Positions 1-9,446 of a stretch of DNA of 64,000 nucleotides are shown here, in pieces (the first letter of the stretch is position 1; each line of letters opens with the position of its first letter). Origin of the DNA: an uncultured Nitrosomonas sp. (lineage in GTDB: Bacteria; Pseudomonadota; Gammaproteobacteria; Burkholderiales; Nitrosomonadaceae); contig CADEDO010000006.1 of assembly GCA_902826115.1 (NCBI GenBank), positions 1-64,000 of the forward strand, in the 5' to 3' direction. The position numbers and the translations under genes are program-made. The notes under the pieces are model-generated. The model was given only the letters and a program-made list of their open reading frames with translations, had not been told where the DNA came from and made no database searches.

Positions 1-323
1 CGATTCTTTGGGATTTAACCAATACGGCTTGGGTGAATGCGGTTAAGAAAGCAGGACTGGAAGATTTCCGTTTTCATGATTTGCGCCATACCTGGGCTTC
101 ATGGCATCGACAGGCTGGAACGAGCTGTGATGAATTGAAGGATCTGGGCGGCTGGAAGTCACGCAATATGGTAGATCGTTATGCCAAGTTTGCGACTGAG
201 AATTTAGCGTTTGCAGCGTCAAGAATTGAGACAGGGAAAGACAGAAAAGTTATTCCGCTGTCACGTTTCTGTCACGCTAAAGAAGCTAACCAGAGCTATA
301 AGCCAGCTAACTCATTGAGTTAA
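1..323 (+). CDS. Tyrosine-type site-specific recombinase (phage integrase), C-terminal part only
   Basis: The open frame enters from the left edge of the window, so the 5' part of the gene is missing; the GTG at 33 is probably internal because the frame is open upstream of it. The visible part is the end of the catalytic domain of the tyrosine recombinase family: a HDLRH box (His-x-x-Arg), the GGW that supplies the His/Trp position, and the nucleophile Tyr in the segment MVDRYAKF. These enzymes integrate and excise mobile DNA by strand exchange. The stop codon lies one base from the 3' end of a tRNA-Asn gene on the opposite strand, the usual place of an island integrase beside its attachment site. 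I therefore read bases 1-323 as the edge of an integrated element that extends to the left. Confidence 0.85.
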   Translation, partial: ILWDLTNTAWVNAVKKAGLEDFRFHDLRHTWASWHRQAGTSCDELKDLGGWKSRNMVDRYAKFATENLAFAASRIETGKDRKVIPLSRFCHAKEANQSYKPANSLS

Positions 324-324
324 T

Positions 325-400
325 TGGCTCCCCGACCAGGGCTCGAACCTGGGACCTGCGGATTAACAGTCCGTCGCTCTACCGACTGAGCTATCAGGGA
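325..400 (-). tRNA. tRNA-Asn (anticodon GTT)
   Basis: Read on the minus strand, the gene starts TCCCTGA at 400 and ends TCGGGGAGCCA at 325. It is 76 nt with an encoded CCA, a D-arm AGCTCAGTCGGTAGAGC, an anticodon arm with GTT inside a CGGACTGTTAATCCG hairpin, and a T-arm GGTTCGAGCC. The 7-bp acceptor stem closes with one G-U pair. The 3' end points toward the integrase fragment on its left, which makes it the likely attachment target of the neighbouring element. Confidence 0.95.
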
Positions 401-677
401 ATTGATAAGAAGCGCATGTTAACGTTTTGAAGCATTTTGGTCAACTGTCAGTTGGCTTTTCTCGTAAGAAAATCACCTTGCTCTGCTTTATTAAAATCAG
501 TTTTGTTTAAGAATTGTAATTTGCACAGATTGCTTTGTTGTTTTTTGATTGATTCATCTTAGAGGCCGCTTCATTCAAGAAGCTCCGCTTCCAAGTGCTT
601 ATATTGCATTGAATTTATTTAAAGTTTGATTTCAATCAGTCGTAAAAATATCAATACTAAAATACAAGCACATTTTT

Positions 678-2378
678 ATGTCAAAGAGCAACTTGAAAAT
701 ATTGACTGTTGGTTTTTCTGAGGAAGAATCAAGTTTATTGCGATCTGAGCTGGTTAATATTCAATTATTGAAGAATGTTTGCAATATGGCTGATATTGAA
801 TCAGCCTTAAATGAACGCGATTGGGATGTCATGCTATCTAATCATGACAGTCTCCTATTTAACTCTATTGATGCGTTTAATTTATTAATAGAGAGTAATA
901 AAGATATTCCATTCATCATTTATTCTAATGAATCTGATGACGATACAATCATCTCGGCGCTACACTGTGGGGTGAATGATTATGTGCAGAAGGACAGTAT
1001 CTTACGTTTAGCACATGTAATAGAAAAAGAAGTGAGGAATGTTGAAGTCCGCCGAGAAAGAAATAGAACTCAGAATCAAATATTTCGTTTAGCTTATTAT
1101 GATGAGTTAACCGGACTTCCAAAATGGAATCTGTTTTTTGAGGAATCATCGAGTCTTCTTGCAGAAATCGCTAAATCAAATGCTAATGCGGGATTTTATT
1201 TGGTTAATGTTGAGCGCATAACACATGTAAATGGAATCTATGATCCAAGTATTGGTGATCTATTAATCAAACAAATTTCTTCCCGATTATCTACGCTCGT
1301 TAATCACAATTGTTTACTCACTCGGATAAATGACTGTCAGTTTGCCTTCTTTAATGCCGAGGTAACTGATTCAGAGAGTGTGCAGAATTTTGCAAATCAA
1401 ATTATAAAATTAGCCATCTCCCCAATATTAATCAATAAATTAGAGTTTTATGTGACGTTAAATATTGGAGTTTGTGTTTATCCTGCGGATGGTAAGGATG
1501 TTGCTAAGCTTTTTACTAATGCTGAGAATACATTATTGAATACTCAATATTTGTGGAAAAACAGTTGCATGTACTATACAAAAGAAATAAGTAAAACTGT
1601 TGCTAGGCGTTTGGAATTAAAGGAATCTTTATTTTACGCAATTGAAGATAAAGAATTATTGCTGCATTATCAGCCTATTGTGGATCTTGAGTCTGGCAAT
1701 CTGACAGGAGTAGAGGCATTAGTGCGTTGGCATCATCCCAAATTCGGAATGCTCTTGCCAGAGAAATTTATTCCTTTAGCTAAGGAAACGGGACTAATTG
1801 TTGATCTGAGTAAATGGGTGCTCAAACAAGCATGCAAGCAAGCAAGAATGTGGCATGAAGCAGGTTTTAAATCCTTATCGATGACAATCAATATTTCTGC
1901 CATTGAATTTGATCAAGCAAAACTCATTGGGCATATTGAGGGAGTGCTTGCGGAAACGGGTATGCCACCTGAGCTATTAGAACTTGACATTGCTGAATCT
2001 GTTTTGATGCAAGATGCTGAAATGAGTGTCAAAATTTTGCAATCACTCAAGGAAATAGGTGTTAGGATTGCTATCGATGATTTTGGTATCGGTTACTCAT
2101 CAATGAGTTATTTGAAGCATTTTCCCATCGATATTCTGAAAATTGATCGTTCACTGACGCATGATATTATTTTTGATTCAAATAGCTCTGAGATTATTCT
2201 GGCAATTATTGGGTTAGCTAGAAGCCTTAACTATTCAGTTTTAGCTGAAGGAATTGAAACCAAGGAGCAATTTGATTTTTTATATAGCTTGAAGTGCAAT
2301 CGCGCGCAGGGGTATCTATTTAGCAAACCGATTCCTGCTGAAGAAATTTTACTTTTATTAGAACACCGGAATAGCTGA
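678..2378 (+). CDS. Cyclic di-GMP phosphodiesterase with degenerate receiver and GGDEF domains (REC-GGDEF-EAL)
   Basis: Three domains can be seen in 566 residues. Residues 5-125 fold as a response-regulator receiver but lack the N-terminal acidic pair and have Asn55 where the phosphorylated Asp should be. Residues 135-295 are a GGDEF domain whose signature is replaced by INDCQF, so it should not make c-di-GMP. Residues 320-560 form an EAL domain that keeps the key features: GVEAL with Glu346, NIS, a DDFG box, LKID and the AEGIET motif. Known biochemistry of the family predicts hydrolysis of c-di-GMP to pGpG. The gene sits 215 bp upstream of flhD in the same direction, so lowering c-di-GMP in favour of swimming is a reasonable guess. 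It starts at an ATG; no strong ribosome site is visible. Confidence 0.88.
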   Translation: MSKSNLKILTVGFSEEESSLLRSELVNIQLLKNVCNMADIESALNERDWDVMLSNHDSLLFNSIDAFNLLIESNKDIPFIIYSNESDDDTIISALHCGVNDYVQKDSILRLAHVIEKEVRNVEVRRERNRTQNQIFRLAYYDELTGLPKWNLFFEESSSLLAEIAKSNANAGFYLVNVERITHVNGIYDPSIGDLLIKQISSRLSTLVNHNCLLTRINDCQFAFFNAEVTDSESVQNFANQIIKLAISPILINKLEFYVTLNIGVCVYPADGKDVAKLFTNAENTLLNTQYLWKNSCMYYTKEISKTVARRLELKESLFYAIEDKELLLHYQPIVDLESGNLTGVEALVRWHHPKFGMLLPEKFIPLAKETGLIVDLSKWVLKQACKQARMWHEAGFKSLSMTINISAIEFDQAKLIGHIEGVLAETGMPPELLELDIAESVLMQDAEMSVKILQSLKEIGVRIAIDDFGIGYSSMSYLKHFPIDILKIDRSLTHDIIFDSNSSEIILAIIGLARSLNYSVLAEGIETKEQFDFLYSLKCNRAQGYLFSKPIPAEEILLLLEHRNS

Positions 2379-2441
2379 AATTTTCTGTAACATATTATGT
2401 AATAAGAGTCTTCTGATTCCATTGCAGCTACTTTTCTTTTT

Positions 2442-2460
2442 TGTAGGCAAAATTCCTACA
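2442..2460. promoter_or_regulatory. Inverted-repeat site TGTAGG-N7-CCTACA upstream of flhD
   Basis: A perfect 6-bp inverted repeat with a 7-base spacer (8-bp arms with one mismatch) lies about 130 bp before the flhD start codon. The symmetry and position suit a dimeric regulator's operator. A near copy occurs at 59677-59694. No regulator can be named from the sequence. Confidence 0.35.
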
Positions 2461-2593
2461 TGCCGATAAGAAATTTACCTAATCTTGTTTAAGGTTAACT
2501 TCCATTTACTTCCCCTGCATCTTGGTTGAAAATCTATCCATACGCTTTTTGTAATTTTGAATGAAAAATTTTCTAACCTGAAGGAGAGTTAGC

Positions 2594-2911
2594 ATGGAAT
2601 CGAATCAAATTCTCGATGAAATAAGAGATATTAATTTAGGCTATTTGTTGCTTGCTAAGCAGTTATTACAAGAAGATAAAGTAACTGCTATGTATCGATT
2701 AGGGATTAATCAAGATTTGGCTGAGATCTTAGATAAATTAACTTCTGCTCAGATGATTAAAATGGCAGCTTCAAATATGTTACTTTGTCGGTTCCGGTTT
2801 GATGATCGTTTAATTGCAGAAATGTTATCTAATGATAGTCGCGATCAAGCTGTCACAAAATCACATGCGGCCATTTTGTTAGCAGGAAAGCCAGCTGAAG
2901 CCGTAGTTTAA
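2594..2911 (+). CDS. flhD: Flagellar transcriptional activator FlhD
   Basis: This 105-residue protein matches FlhD in length and sequence, with the opening MESNQILDEIRDINLGYLLLA pattern and Cys65, the residue that forms the inter-subunit disulphide in the E. coli protein. FlhD joins FlhC in the FlhD4C2 complex that activates flagellar class II promoters together with sigma-70. A strong ribosome-binding site (AAGGAGAG) precedes the ATG. flhC follows 32 bp downstream, so the two are surely one operon. The 215-bp leader carries an inverted repeat at 2442-2460 that may be a regulator site. A c-di-GMP phosphodiesterase gene lies directly upstream. Confidence 0.95.
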   Translation: MESNQILDEIRDINLGYLLLAKQLLQEDKVTAMYRLGINQDLAEILDKLTSAQMIKMAASNMLLCRFRFDDRLIAEMLSNDSRDQAVTKSHAAILLAGKPAEAVV

Positions 2912-2943
2912 GATTTTATAAACAGACAAGAGGTATATACACC

Positions 2944-3480
2944 ATGCGCAATCGAAGCATTTTGACTGAGGCTAAACAAATTCAGCTCGCCACTGAATTA
3001 ATTACATTAGGTGCTCGGTTGCAGGTTTTAGAGATGAATACCGATCTTAGTCGTGAAAGACTTGTTAAATTATATAAAGAAATCAGAGGGGTATCTCCCC
3101 CTAAAGGAATGTTGCCTTACTCGGAAGATTGGTTCATGAGTTGGCAGCCTAATATGCATTCTTCATTATTTATCAATATATACAACTATATTACGTCAAA
3201 TGCTGAGATTGAAAGCATTGATGCCCTGATCAAGAGTTATAAACTGTACAAGGAGCATATTCAAGTGAATCAACTCGAGAAAGTGCTTAGTTTAACTCGC
3301 GCATGGACTTTGATTCGTTTTGTTGAAAGCGGTGTATTGTGTATTGCGCCTTGTGTCAGTTGTCATGGCAAATTTGTTGTGCACTCGTTAGAAATTCACT
3401 CTAATCATGTGTGTGGTCTATGTAATGTACCTTCGCGAGCTGGAAAAACCAAAAAAGCAGCGCTGGCTGAATTTCACTGA
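2944..3480 (+). CDS. flhC: Flagellar transcriptional activator FlhC
   Basis: The 178-residue product is FlhC, partner of FlhD in the flagellar master regulator. The four cysteines that bind the structural zinc are present: Cys137 and Cys140 in CVSCHGKF, and Cys157 and Cys160 in HVCGLC. FlhC supplies much of the promoter recognition in the complex. It is the second gene of the flhDC operon. It ends 28 bp before the 3' end of the convergently transcribed aminotransferase gene. No structural flagellar genes are in the window, so the regulon lies elsewhere on the chromosome. Confidence 0.95.
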   Translation: MRNRSILTEAKQIQLATELITLGARLQVLEMNTDLSRERLVKLYKEIRGVSPPKGMLPYSEDWFMSWQPNMHSSLFINIYNYITSNAEIESIDALIKSYKLYKEHIQVNQLEKVLSLTRAWTLIRFVESGVLCIAPCVSCHGKFVVHSLEIHSNHVCGLCNVPSRAGKTKKAALAEFH

Positions 3481-3508
3481 GCAAGTAAGATAAAAGACAT
3501 GTGTATCG

Positions 3509-4705
3509 TTATTTGTTGAGCAGATTGTTAATTCGGCTTAACGCCTGTTTTAAATTGTCTAACGAAGTCGCAAAGGATAAGCGCATATATCCTTCACATC
3601 CGAATGCTGAGCCTGGGACGACGGCTACACCAGCATTCTCCAACAGATATTCGCTAAATGCGATATCGTTTTTTACACTGATCAATTTTCTTTGATAAAG
3701 ATCATCCATGGATTGACGGATATCTGCAAATGCATAAAACGCGCCCTCCGAAGATAAGCAATGTACGCCATTGATTTTATTTAATGTTTCAGTAACAAAA
3801 GTATTGCGTTCTTTGAAAGCAGATATCATTGGAATCATGCACGATTGATCACCATTTAATGCAGCTTCAGCAGCAGCCTGAGAAATAGAGCTGGGGTTCG
3901 ACGTGCTCTGTGATTGAATATTTTCCATGGCGGTGATGATATGCGCAGGTCCGCCACAATAACCAATCCGCCATCCCGTCATTGAGTAAGCTTTAGATAC
4001 ACCATTTAAAACGACGGTCTGTTGAAGTAAATCGGGACATGCATTGGCAATGTTGATGAATTTCTGGTTCGATAACAGAATATGTTCGTACATGTCATCC
4101 GTTGCGATGAGAATTCCGGGATGTTTACGTAAAACTTCACCTAGCGCCTTGAGCTCATCGAAGGTATAAACTGCTCCAGAGGGATTACTGGGGCTATTGA
4201 TGACAAACATCTTGGTCTTGGGGGTAATCGCAGCTTCGAGCTGTTGCGGTGATATCTTAAAATTCTGTTCGATGCCAGTATTGATAAAAACAGGCTTGCC
4301 TTCCGCAATCAATACAATGTCAGGGTAAGAAACCCAATATGGAGCGGGGATAATGACTTCATCACCGGCATTGATCACTGACAACGTTAAATTAAAGAAG
4401 CTTTGCTTACCGCCACATGACACCAGAATTTGTTTGGCTTCAAAGTCAAAATTATTTTCACGCTTAAACTTCGCCACAATGGCATTTTTTAAACCAGGTG
4501 TTCCACCTACTGCCGTATATTTGGTTTGACCTTTATTAATGGCTGCGATGGCAGCTTCTTTGATATGCTGTGGCGTATCAAAATCAGGCTCGCCGGCACC
4601 TAATCCGATAATATCTTTGCCTTCGGCTTTTAGCTTGGCCGCCCGGGCGGTAACAGCAAGGGTAGGGGACGGTTTGATAGTTTGAACGCGGTTAGAAAGT
4701 TCCAC
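3509..4705 (-). CDS. aspC: Pyridoxal-phosphate aspartate aminotransferase, class I (AatA/AspC type)
   Basis: About 398 residues of a fold-type I aminotransferase of the subgroup common in non-enteric bacteria (start LSNRVQTIKPSPTLAV, then GAGEPDFDTP). The substrate-binding SPSNPSGAVY segment and the PLP-lysine motif SKAYSMTGWRIGY (Lys near residue 238) are both present. It transfers the amino group between aspartate and 2-oxoglutarate; related enzymes also act on prephenate, which I cannot exclude. I chose the GTG at 4705 because GAGGA lies 7 bases before it; the frame is open to another GTG at 4720, which has no ribosome site. It is divergent from uvrB and shares an 80-bp promoter region with it. 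Confidence 0.9.
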   Translation of the reverse strand: MELSNRVQTIKPSPTLAVTARAAKLKAEGKDIIGLGAGEPDFDTPQHIKEAAIAAINKGQTKYTAVGGTPGLKNAIVAKFKRENNFDFEAKQILVSCGGKQSFFNLTLSVINAGDEVIIPAPYWVSYPDIVLIAEGKPVFINTGIEQNFKISPQQLEAAITPKTKMFVINSPSNPSGAVYTFDELKALGEVLRKHPGILIATDDMYEHILLSNQKFINIANACPDLLQQTVVLNGVSKAYSMTGWRIGYCGGPAHIITAMENIQSQSTSNPSSISQAAAEAALNGDQSCMIPMISAFKERNTFVTETLNKINGVHCLSSEGAFYAFADIRQSMDDLYQRKLISVKNDIAFSEYLLENAGVAVVPGSAFGCEGYMRLSFATSLDNLKQALSRINNLLNK

Positions 4706-4736
4706 AAAAAATCCTCGCACTAAAATAGGTAGTTCA

Positions 4737-4749
4737 GCATGTTAAAATG
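4737..4749 (+). promoter_or_regulatory. Extended -10 promoter of uvrB
   Basis: The sequence GCATGTTAAAATG contains an extended -10 element (TGT followed by TAAAAT at 4743-4748) about 37 bases before the uvrB start codon. No good -35 hexamer is visible at the expected distance, which is common for extended -10 promoters. The same 13 bases stand before purB at 33525-33537. Confidence 0.45.
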
Positions 4750-4784
4750 ACCTGAAGAAACAATTCAATGATGGAATTATACCT

Positions 4785-6815
4785 GTGATCGCAACCTTCC
4801 CCAATAGCCCTTTTAAATTACATCAATCATTTGAGCCCGCGGGCGATCAGCCTGTGGCTATCAAGCAATTAGTCGAGGGTATTAACGATGGCTTGGCATT
4901 TCAAACGTTGCTAGGAGTTACCGGTTCCGGCAAGACTTATACGATTGCCAATATGATCGCTCGCTTGGGGCGTCCTGCCATTTTAATGGCACCGAATAAA
5001 ACCTTGGCTGCTCAGCTATATGCTGAAATGCGCGAGTTTTTTCCTGAAAATGCAATTGAATACTTTGTTTCTTATTATGATTACTATCAACCTGAAGCCT
5101 ATGTGCCATCACGGGATCTGTTTATCGAAAAAGATTCCAGCATTAATGAGCATATTGAGCAAATGCGTTTGTCAGCGACCAAATCGCTGCTCGAGCGCGA
5201 TGATGCTATTATCGTAGCCTCCGTTTCGTGCATATACGGTATCGGAGATCCTGTTGATTATCATGGCATGATTCTTCATTTGCGCAGCGGCGAGAAAGTA
5301 ACTCAACGCGACATCATCAAACGCCTGACTGAAATGCAATATGATCGAAATGAATTGGAATTCAAGCGGGGCGTATTTCGAGTAAGGGGGGATGTCGTTG
5401 ATGTTTTTCCGGCGGAAAGTGCTGAAGCCGCGGTTCGAATTTCATTATTTGATGATGAAGTCGATAATTTGTCGTTATTTGATCCCCTGACGGGGCGGTT
5501 ATTACAAAAACTCTCGCGCTACACGATTTATCCTTCCAGTCATTACGTTACGCCTAGAAGTACAACGTTGCGAGCCATTGAAACCATTAAAACTGAGTTG
5601 CGCGAGCGTCTGGAGTATTTCTATCAAGAACAGCGATTGGTGGAAGCCCAGCGCATAGAGCAACGCACACGCTTTGATCTGGAAATGTTGAATGAATTGG
5701 GATTCTGTAAAGGCATCGAAAATTATTCACGCCATTTGTCTGGCAAGAAACCGGGGGAACCACCGCCAACCCTGTTAGATTATTTGCCTCGTAACGCATT
5801 GATGATCATTGATGAGAGCCATGTCACCGTGCCTCAGATCGGCGGTATGTATAAAGGTGATCGCGCGCGTAAAGAAAATCTGGTGAATTACGGATTCCGA
5901 TTGCCATCGGCTTTGGATAATCGTCCTTTGCGATTTGAGGAATTTGAAAGAAGGATGCCGCAGACTGTGTTTGTGTCGGCAACACCCGCCGACTATGAAA
6001 AGCAAAATAGCGGTCAGGTGGTCGAGCAAGTGGTTCGTCCAACCGGTTTGATTGATCCTGTTATTGAGGTGCGTCCAGTCATGACACAAGTTGATGATTT
6101 GATGTCTGAAGTAAGATTGCGCACAGCCAAACAAGAAAGAGTGCTGGTGACTACGCTGACAAAGCGCATGGCGGAAGATCTCACTGATTATTTTTCCGAG
6201 CATCAAATCAAAGTGCGCTATCTTCATTCTGACATCGATACCGTTGAGCGCGTTGAAATTATTCGTGATCTGCGTCTGGGGCAATTCGATGTTTTAGTGG
6301 GAATTAACTTATTACGTGAGGGACTGGATATTCCGGAAGTTTCGCTGGTGGCCATACTGGATGCCGATAAAGAAGGTTTCTTGCGTTCTGAGAGATCGTT
6401 GATTCAAACCATTGGCCGTGCTGCACGCCACATTAATGGCACTGCTATTCTGTATGCAGACAGAATCACTAAATCCATGCGCTTTGCGATCGACGAAACC
6501 AAACGCCGGCGCGACAAGCAGACACAACACAATTTGGAGCATCAGATTACGCCGCGGTCTGTGCACAAGCGAATCAAAGACTTGATCGATGGTGTTTATA
6601 ACCACGAATCCGCCCAGCAGAACCTCAAAGCCGCACAATCACAAGCGCGTTATGATGCTATGAGCGAATCTCAATTAACTAAGGAAATTCAACGCGTTGA
6701 GAAGAAAATGTTGAGTGCTGCCAAGAATCTTGAATTTGAACAAGCAGCACTACTGCGTGATGAGTTAAAAAGTCTGAAGAATAAGCTGCTTATCGGCTTT
6801 ACCGATATCACGTAA
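4785..6815 (+). CDS. uvrB: Excinuclease ABC subunit B (UvrB)
   Basis: The 676-residue protein is full-length UvrB, the damage-verifying helicase-like subunit of nucleotide excision repair. Visible features are the opening [13 protein letters not shown], Walker A GVTGSGKT at 44-51, the beta-hairpin region [12 protein letters not shown] near 97, the DESHV Walker B, helicase motifs VSATP and QTIGRAARH, and a C-terminal UVR motif (residues about 635-670) that contacts UvrC. It starts with GTG; the only nearby upstream ATG (4771) runs into a stop after five codons. The gene ends 2 bp from the convergent NrfJ-like gene. Confidence 0.97.
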   Translation: MIATFPNSPFKLHQSFEPAGDQPVAIKQLVEGINDGLAFQTLLGVTGSGKTYTIANMIARLGRPAILMAPNKTLAAQLYAEMREFFPENAIEYFVSYYDYYQPEAYVPSRDLFIEKDSSINEHIEQMRLSATKSLLERDDAIIVASVSCIYGIGDPVDYHGMILHLRSGEKVTQRDIIKRLTEMQYDRNELEFKRGVFRVRGDVVDVFPAESAEAAVRISLFDDEVDNLSLFDPLTGRLLQKLSRYTIYPSSHYVTPRSTTLRAIETIKTELRERLEYFYQEQRLVEAQRIEQRTRFDLEMLNELGFCKGIENYSRHLSGKKPGEPPPTLLDYLPRNALMIIDESHVTVPQIGGMYKGDRARKENLVNYGFRLPSALDNRPLRFEEFERRMPQTVFVSATPADYEKQNSGQVVEQVVRPTGLIDPVIEVRPVMTQVDDLMSEVRLRTAKQERVLVTTLTKRMAEDLTDYFSEHQIKVRYLHSDIDTVERVEIIRDLRLGQFDVLVGINLLREGLDIPEVSLVAILDADKEGFLRSERSLIQTIGRAARHINGTAILYADRITKSMRFAIDETKRRRDKQTQHNLEHQITPRSVHKRIKDLIDGVYNHESAQQNLKAAQSQARYDAMSESQLTKEIQRVEKKMLSAAKNLEFEQAALLRDELKSLKNKLLIGFTDIT

Positions 6816-6817
6816 CG

Positions 6818-7171
6818 TTATTTCTTGATTTCCGTGGAAGTGACAAAAATCAGTGTGCCAAACGTGCGGTTCAATGTCTTACTGGTGAAATTCGTCATGG
6901 TCATGTTTTCAACGAAACGGATATGATCGCCTTTGCTTACCTTAGTCGTCGGTGCGGCAATCCAGAAAGTATTGCCGCCATTTTCCAATTCCATATAGGT
7001 ATAGCCGGTAGTGTCGATGACTGAGACAACCTTGCCTTCATTATTAGATAATTGACCACTGGCTGTCGTTGCTTGTGCATTTTGTTCTTCATGGTGCAGT
7101 GCCATGACATTGGCAGAACTCAATAATAGGCATCCAACTAATGCTATGAGAGATAGGGGTGAGATTTTCAT
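6818..7171 (-). CDS. NrfJ-like small periplasmic protein
   Basis: The mature part has the pattern GKVVSVIDTTGYTYMEL...WIAAPTTKVSKGDHIRF...NFTSKTLNRTFGTLIFV, which I recognise from small secreted proteins named after NrfJ and found widely in proteobacteria. Their biochemical role is not settled. The first 25 or so residues (KISPLSLIALVGCLLLSSA) form a signal peptide, so the product should be periplasmic. I set the start at the ATG at 7171 because TTGGAG precedes it by 6 bases; the frame is open nine codons further up without such a site. It is 117 residues long and 51 bp downstream of the methyltransferase gene on the same strand. Confidence 0.75.
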   Translation of the reverse strand: MKISPLSLIALVGCLLLSSANVMALHHEEQNAQATTASGQLSNNEGKVVSVIDTTGYTYMELENGGNTFWIAAPTTKVSKGDHIRFVENMTMTNFTSKTLNRTFGTLIFVTSTEIKK

Positions 7172-7222
7172 TAACGCTCCAAAGGGTCGATTTAACAAGT
7201 GGCGGTATGATACACCGCTGCA

Positions 7223-8050
7223 TTATTTAGTTCCATTATTCGAGTGAGCTCTCGCTTCTCTGTCTTGACGCACTTTTTCAAAAAAGCAAATGGCAGCCGC
7301 GGCTGCGGCATTCAATGATTCAGTTTTTCCGGGCATGGGAATAGAAATATTTTCATCCGCCTCGTGAATCATTTCTTTGGATAAGCCAGCGCCTTCGTTA
7401 CCGAACACAAAAGCAGTCGGACCTGCTAATGAAATCTCGAACAGATTCTTGGAAGCCTGTATGGAGGTGGCGATGACAGTGCCATTGAATTGCCGTGCAA
7501 TTTTCAGCAAGTCGCAATTTTCATGGATACGCAAAAGAAAATGCGCTCCCATCGCAGCTCGCAGTGTTTTGGGTGACCAAGCGTCTGTACATTGCTTCGA
7601 AAGATAAACATCTCTGACATTGGCTGCAGCTGCCGAACGTAAGATAGAGCCAAGGTTTCCGGGATCTTGGATGGCTTCAAGCAATACATTGAAGATTTCT
7701 TTTCCACTATCCGGTCCTTTCTTCAATTCAGGAATGGCAATAAGCGCAAGAATTCCGGTGGGTGTTTTTACCGGAGAAATTTCACGCAATAAGGCATTGC
7801 TGATGACGGTTATTTTGGGTGGTGCATGATTGCCAAATAGAATATTGAGGAAGCGCTTATTTTCGGCGTCTTCTAAATACGCCTGACTGACGATCAAATT
7901 CTTGGGCATGCCTAGCATTGAGCAGTAGATTTGGATCAAATGGATGCCGTCCAGCAATGTTAGTCCTGTTCTTTTTCGATATTGCGGTGATCCTTCTAAT
8001 TTGATCAGTTGTTTGATAAGTGGATGACTGTGTGAAGTAATAACCGTCAT
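7223..8050 (-). CDS. SpoU/TrmH-family RNA 2'-O-methyltransferase
   Basis: The protein (275 residues) has a small N-terminal RNA-binding part starting SHSHPLIKQLIKL and a C-terminal SPOUT (knotted) methyltransferase domain. Family motifs are LLEAIQDPGNLGSILRSA (motif 1), FVFGNEGAGLS (motif 2) and IPMPGKTESLNAAAAAAI (motif 3). Such enzymes methylate the 2'-OH of ribose in rRNA or tRNA using S-adenosylmethionine; which RNA is the target cannot be told from sequence alone. It starts 51 bp downstream of hisD on the same strand and may be read through from it. Confidence 0.88.
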   Translation of the reverse strand: MTVITSHSHPLIKQLIKLEGSPQYRKRTGLTLLDGIHLIQIYCSMLGMPKNLIVSQAYLEDAENKRFLNILFGNHAPPKITVISNALLREISPVKTPTGILALIAIPELKKGPDSGKEIFNVLLEAIQDPGNLGSILRSAAAANVRDVYLSKQCTDAWSPKTLRAAMGAHFLLRIHENCDLLKIARQFNGTVIATSIQASKNLFEISLAGPTAFVFGNEGAGLSKEMIHEADENISIPMPGKTESLNAAAAAAICFFEKVRQDREARAHSNNGTK

Positions 8051-8101
8051 CGTTTAATCCCGCAATTACCGAAAATTATCACGGCACAGATAATCTCAAG
8101 C

Positions 8102-9406
8102 TTATTTATTTTTGAAGCGATATTCTGCTGATAGTGCGTGGGCTTGTAGTCCTTCTCCATGAGCAAGAACCGAAGCGATGGCTCCCAATTTCGCGGCGCC
8201 TTGTTGAGAAACCTGAATGAGGCTGCTGCGTTTCTGAAAGTCATATACGCCTAAAGGAGATGAAAATCGCGCTGTGCGAGAAGTAGGCAAAACATGGTTA
8301 GGGCCGGCACAGTAGTCACCTAAGGCTTCGCAAGCATTACGGCCGAGAAAAATAGCACCGGCATGGCGGATTTTATTCGCCAAAATGTCAGGTTGATCGA
8401 CCGATAATTCCAAGTGTTCAGGAGCGATCTTATTTGCAAGCGTGCAAGCTTCATCCAGATTTTGTACCTGGATCAACGCGCCACGATGTTCCAGTGAAGC
8501 TTGGATAACCGCTTTACGTGGCATATCGGATAATAAACGATTGATGCTGTGTGCAACTTGATCGAGGAAATTTGCATCAGGTGATAACAAAATGGCTTGC
8601 GCTAATTCATCGTGCTCCGCTTGAGAAAAAAGATCCATAGCAATCCAATCGGGATCTGTTTTACCGTCGCAGATGACGAGGATTTCCGAAGGACCGGCAA
8701 CCATGTCAATACCGACAATGCCGAAAACCCGCCGCTTGGCGGCAGCGACATAGGCATTTCCAGGGCCTACGATCTTATCAACCTGAGGGATTGTTTCTGT
8801 GCCATAAGCCAATGCGCCGATAGCTTGGGCACCACCAATGGTAAACACCCGGTCCACTTTGCTGATTGCAGCTGCTGCCAGAACCATGTCGTTTCTTTCA
8901 CCATCCGGGGTGGGGACAACCATGATCAATTCTTGCACACCGGCTACTTTAGCAGGAATGGCATTCATCAAAACAGATGAAGGATAGGATGCTTTGCCGC
9001 CTGGCACGTAGAGGCCGACACGATCCAGTGGCGTTATTTTCTGACCGAGCAGTGTGCCGTCAGAGTCCGTATATTGCCATGAGTGCAGTTGTTGTTTCTC
9101 GTGGTAGCTTCGAACGCGTTCTGCTGCCTGCTCAAGCGCATTGCGCTGAATAGCCGGCAAGCTCGTTAAGGATTGTTGCAAATGATCCTGTGTGAGCTCA
9201 AGTTCTTGTCCAGAAGTCGCCGAGAGTCTGTCAAACTGATTGGTATACTCGATTAAAGCAATATTTTTGCGGATTTTAATATCGGCCAGAATTTTGGCTA
9301 CCGTTGCGTCGACGGCATCATCCTGTGCGCTTTCAAACGCCAACAGTTTCTCAATATTCGAATTAAAATCAGCATCGGTTGAATTGAATCGTTTTATTTT
9401 GATCAT
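8102..9406 (-). CDS. hisD: Histidinol dehydrogenase
   Basis: This 434-residue enzyme carries out the last two steps of histidine synthesis, oxidising L-histidinol to histidine with two NAD+ and a bound zinc. Diagnostic segments are [18 protein letters not shown], the long family signature around [19 protein letters not shown], and [14 protein letters not shown] with the catalytic His. Length and order match the family from end to end. hisG precedes it by 40 bp on the same strand, the usual order hisG-hisD in betaproteobacteria. Confidence 0.97.
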   Translation of the reverse strand: MIKIKRFNSTDADFNSNIEKLLAFESAQDDAVDATVAKILADIKIRKNIALIEYTNQFDRLSATSGQELELTQDHLQQSLTSLPAIQRNALEQAAERVRSYHEKQQLHSWQYTDSDGTLLGQKITPLDRVGLYVPGGKASYPSSVLMNAIPAKVAGVQELIMVVPTPDGERNDMVLAAAAISKVDRVFTIGGAQAIGALAYGTETIPQVDKIVGPGNAYVAAAKRRVFGIVGIDMVAGPSEILVICDGKTDPDWIAMDLFSQAEHDELAQAILLSPDANFLDQVAHSINRLLSDMPRKAVIQASLEHRGALIQVQNLDEACTLANKIAPEHLELSVDQPDILANKIRHAGAIFLGRNACEALGDYCAGPNHVLPTSRTARFSSPLGVYDFQKRSSLIQVSQQGAAKLGAIASVLAHGEGLQAHALSAEYRFKNK

Positions 9407-9446
9407 GATAGGCAGTCAATTCCTGATGGAAGGGCAACGGGTTGAT

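Noticed and set aside
5775-6284. Long minus-strand frame antisense to uvrB
   Set aside because: It mirrors the codon pattern of uvrB on the other strand and has no ribosome site; similar shadows lie opposite dnaK and the RND genes.
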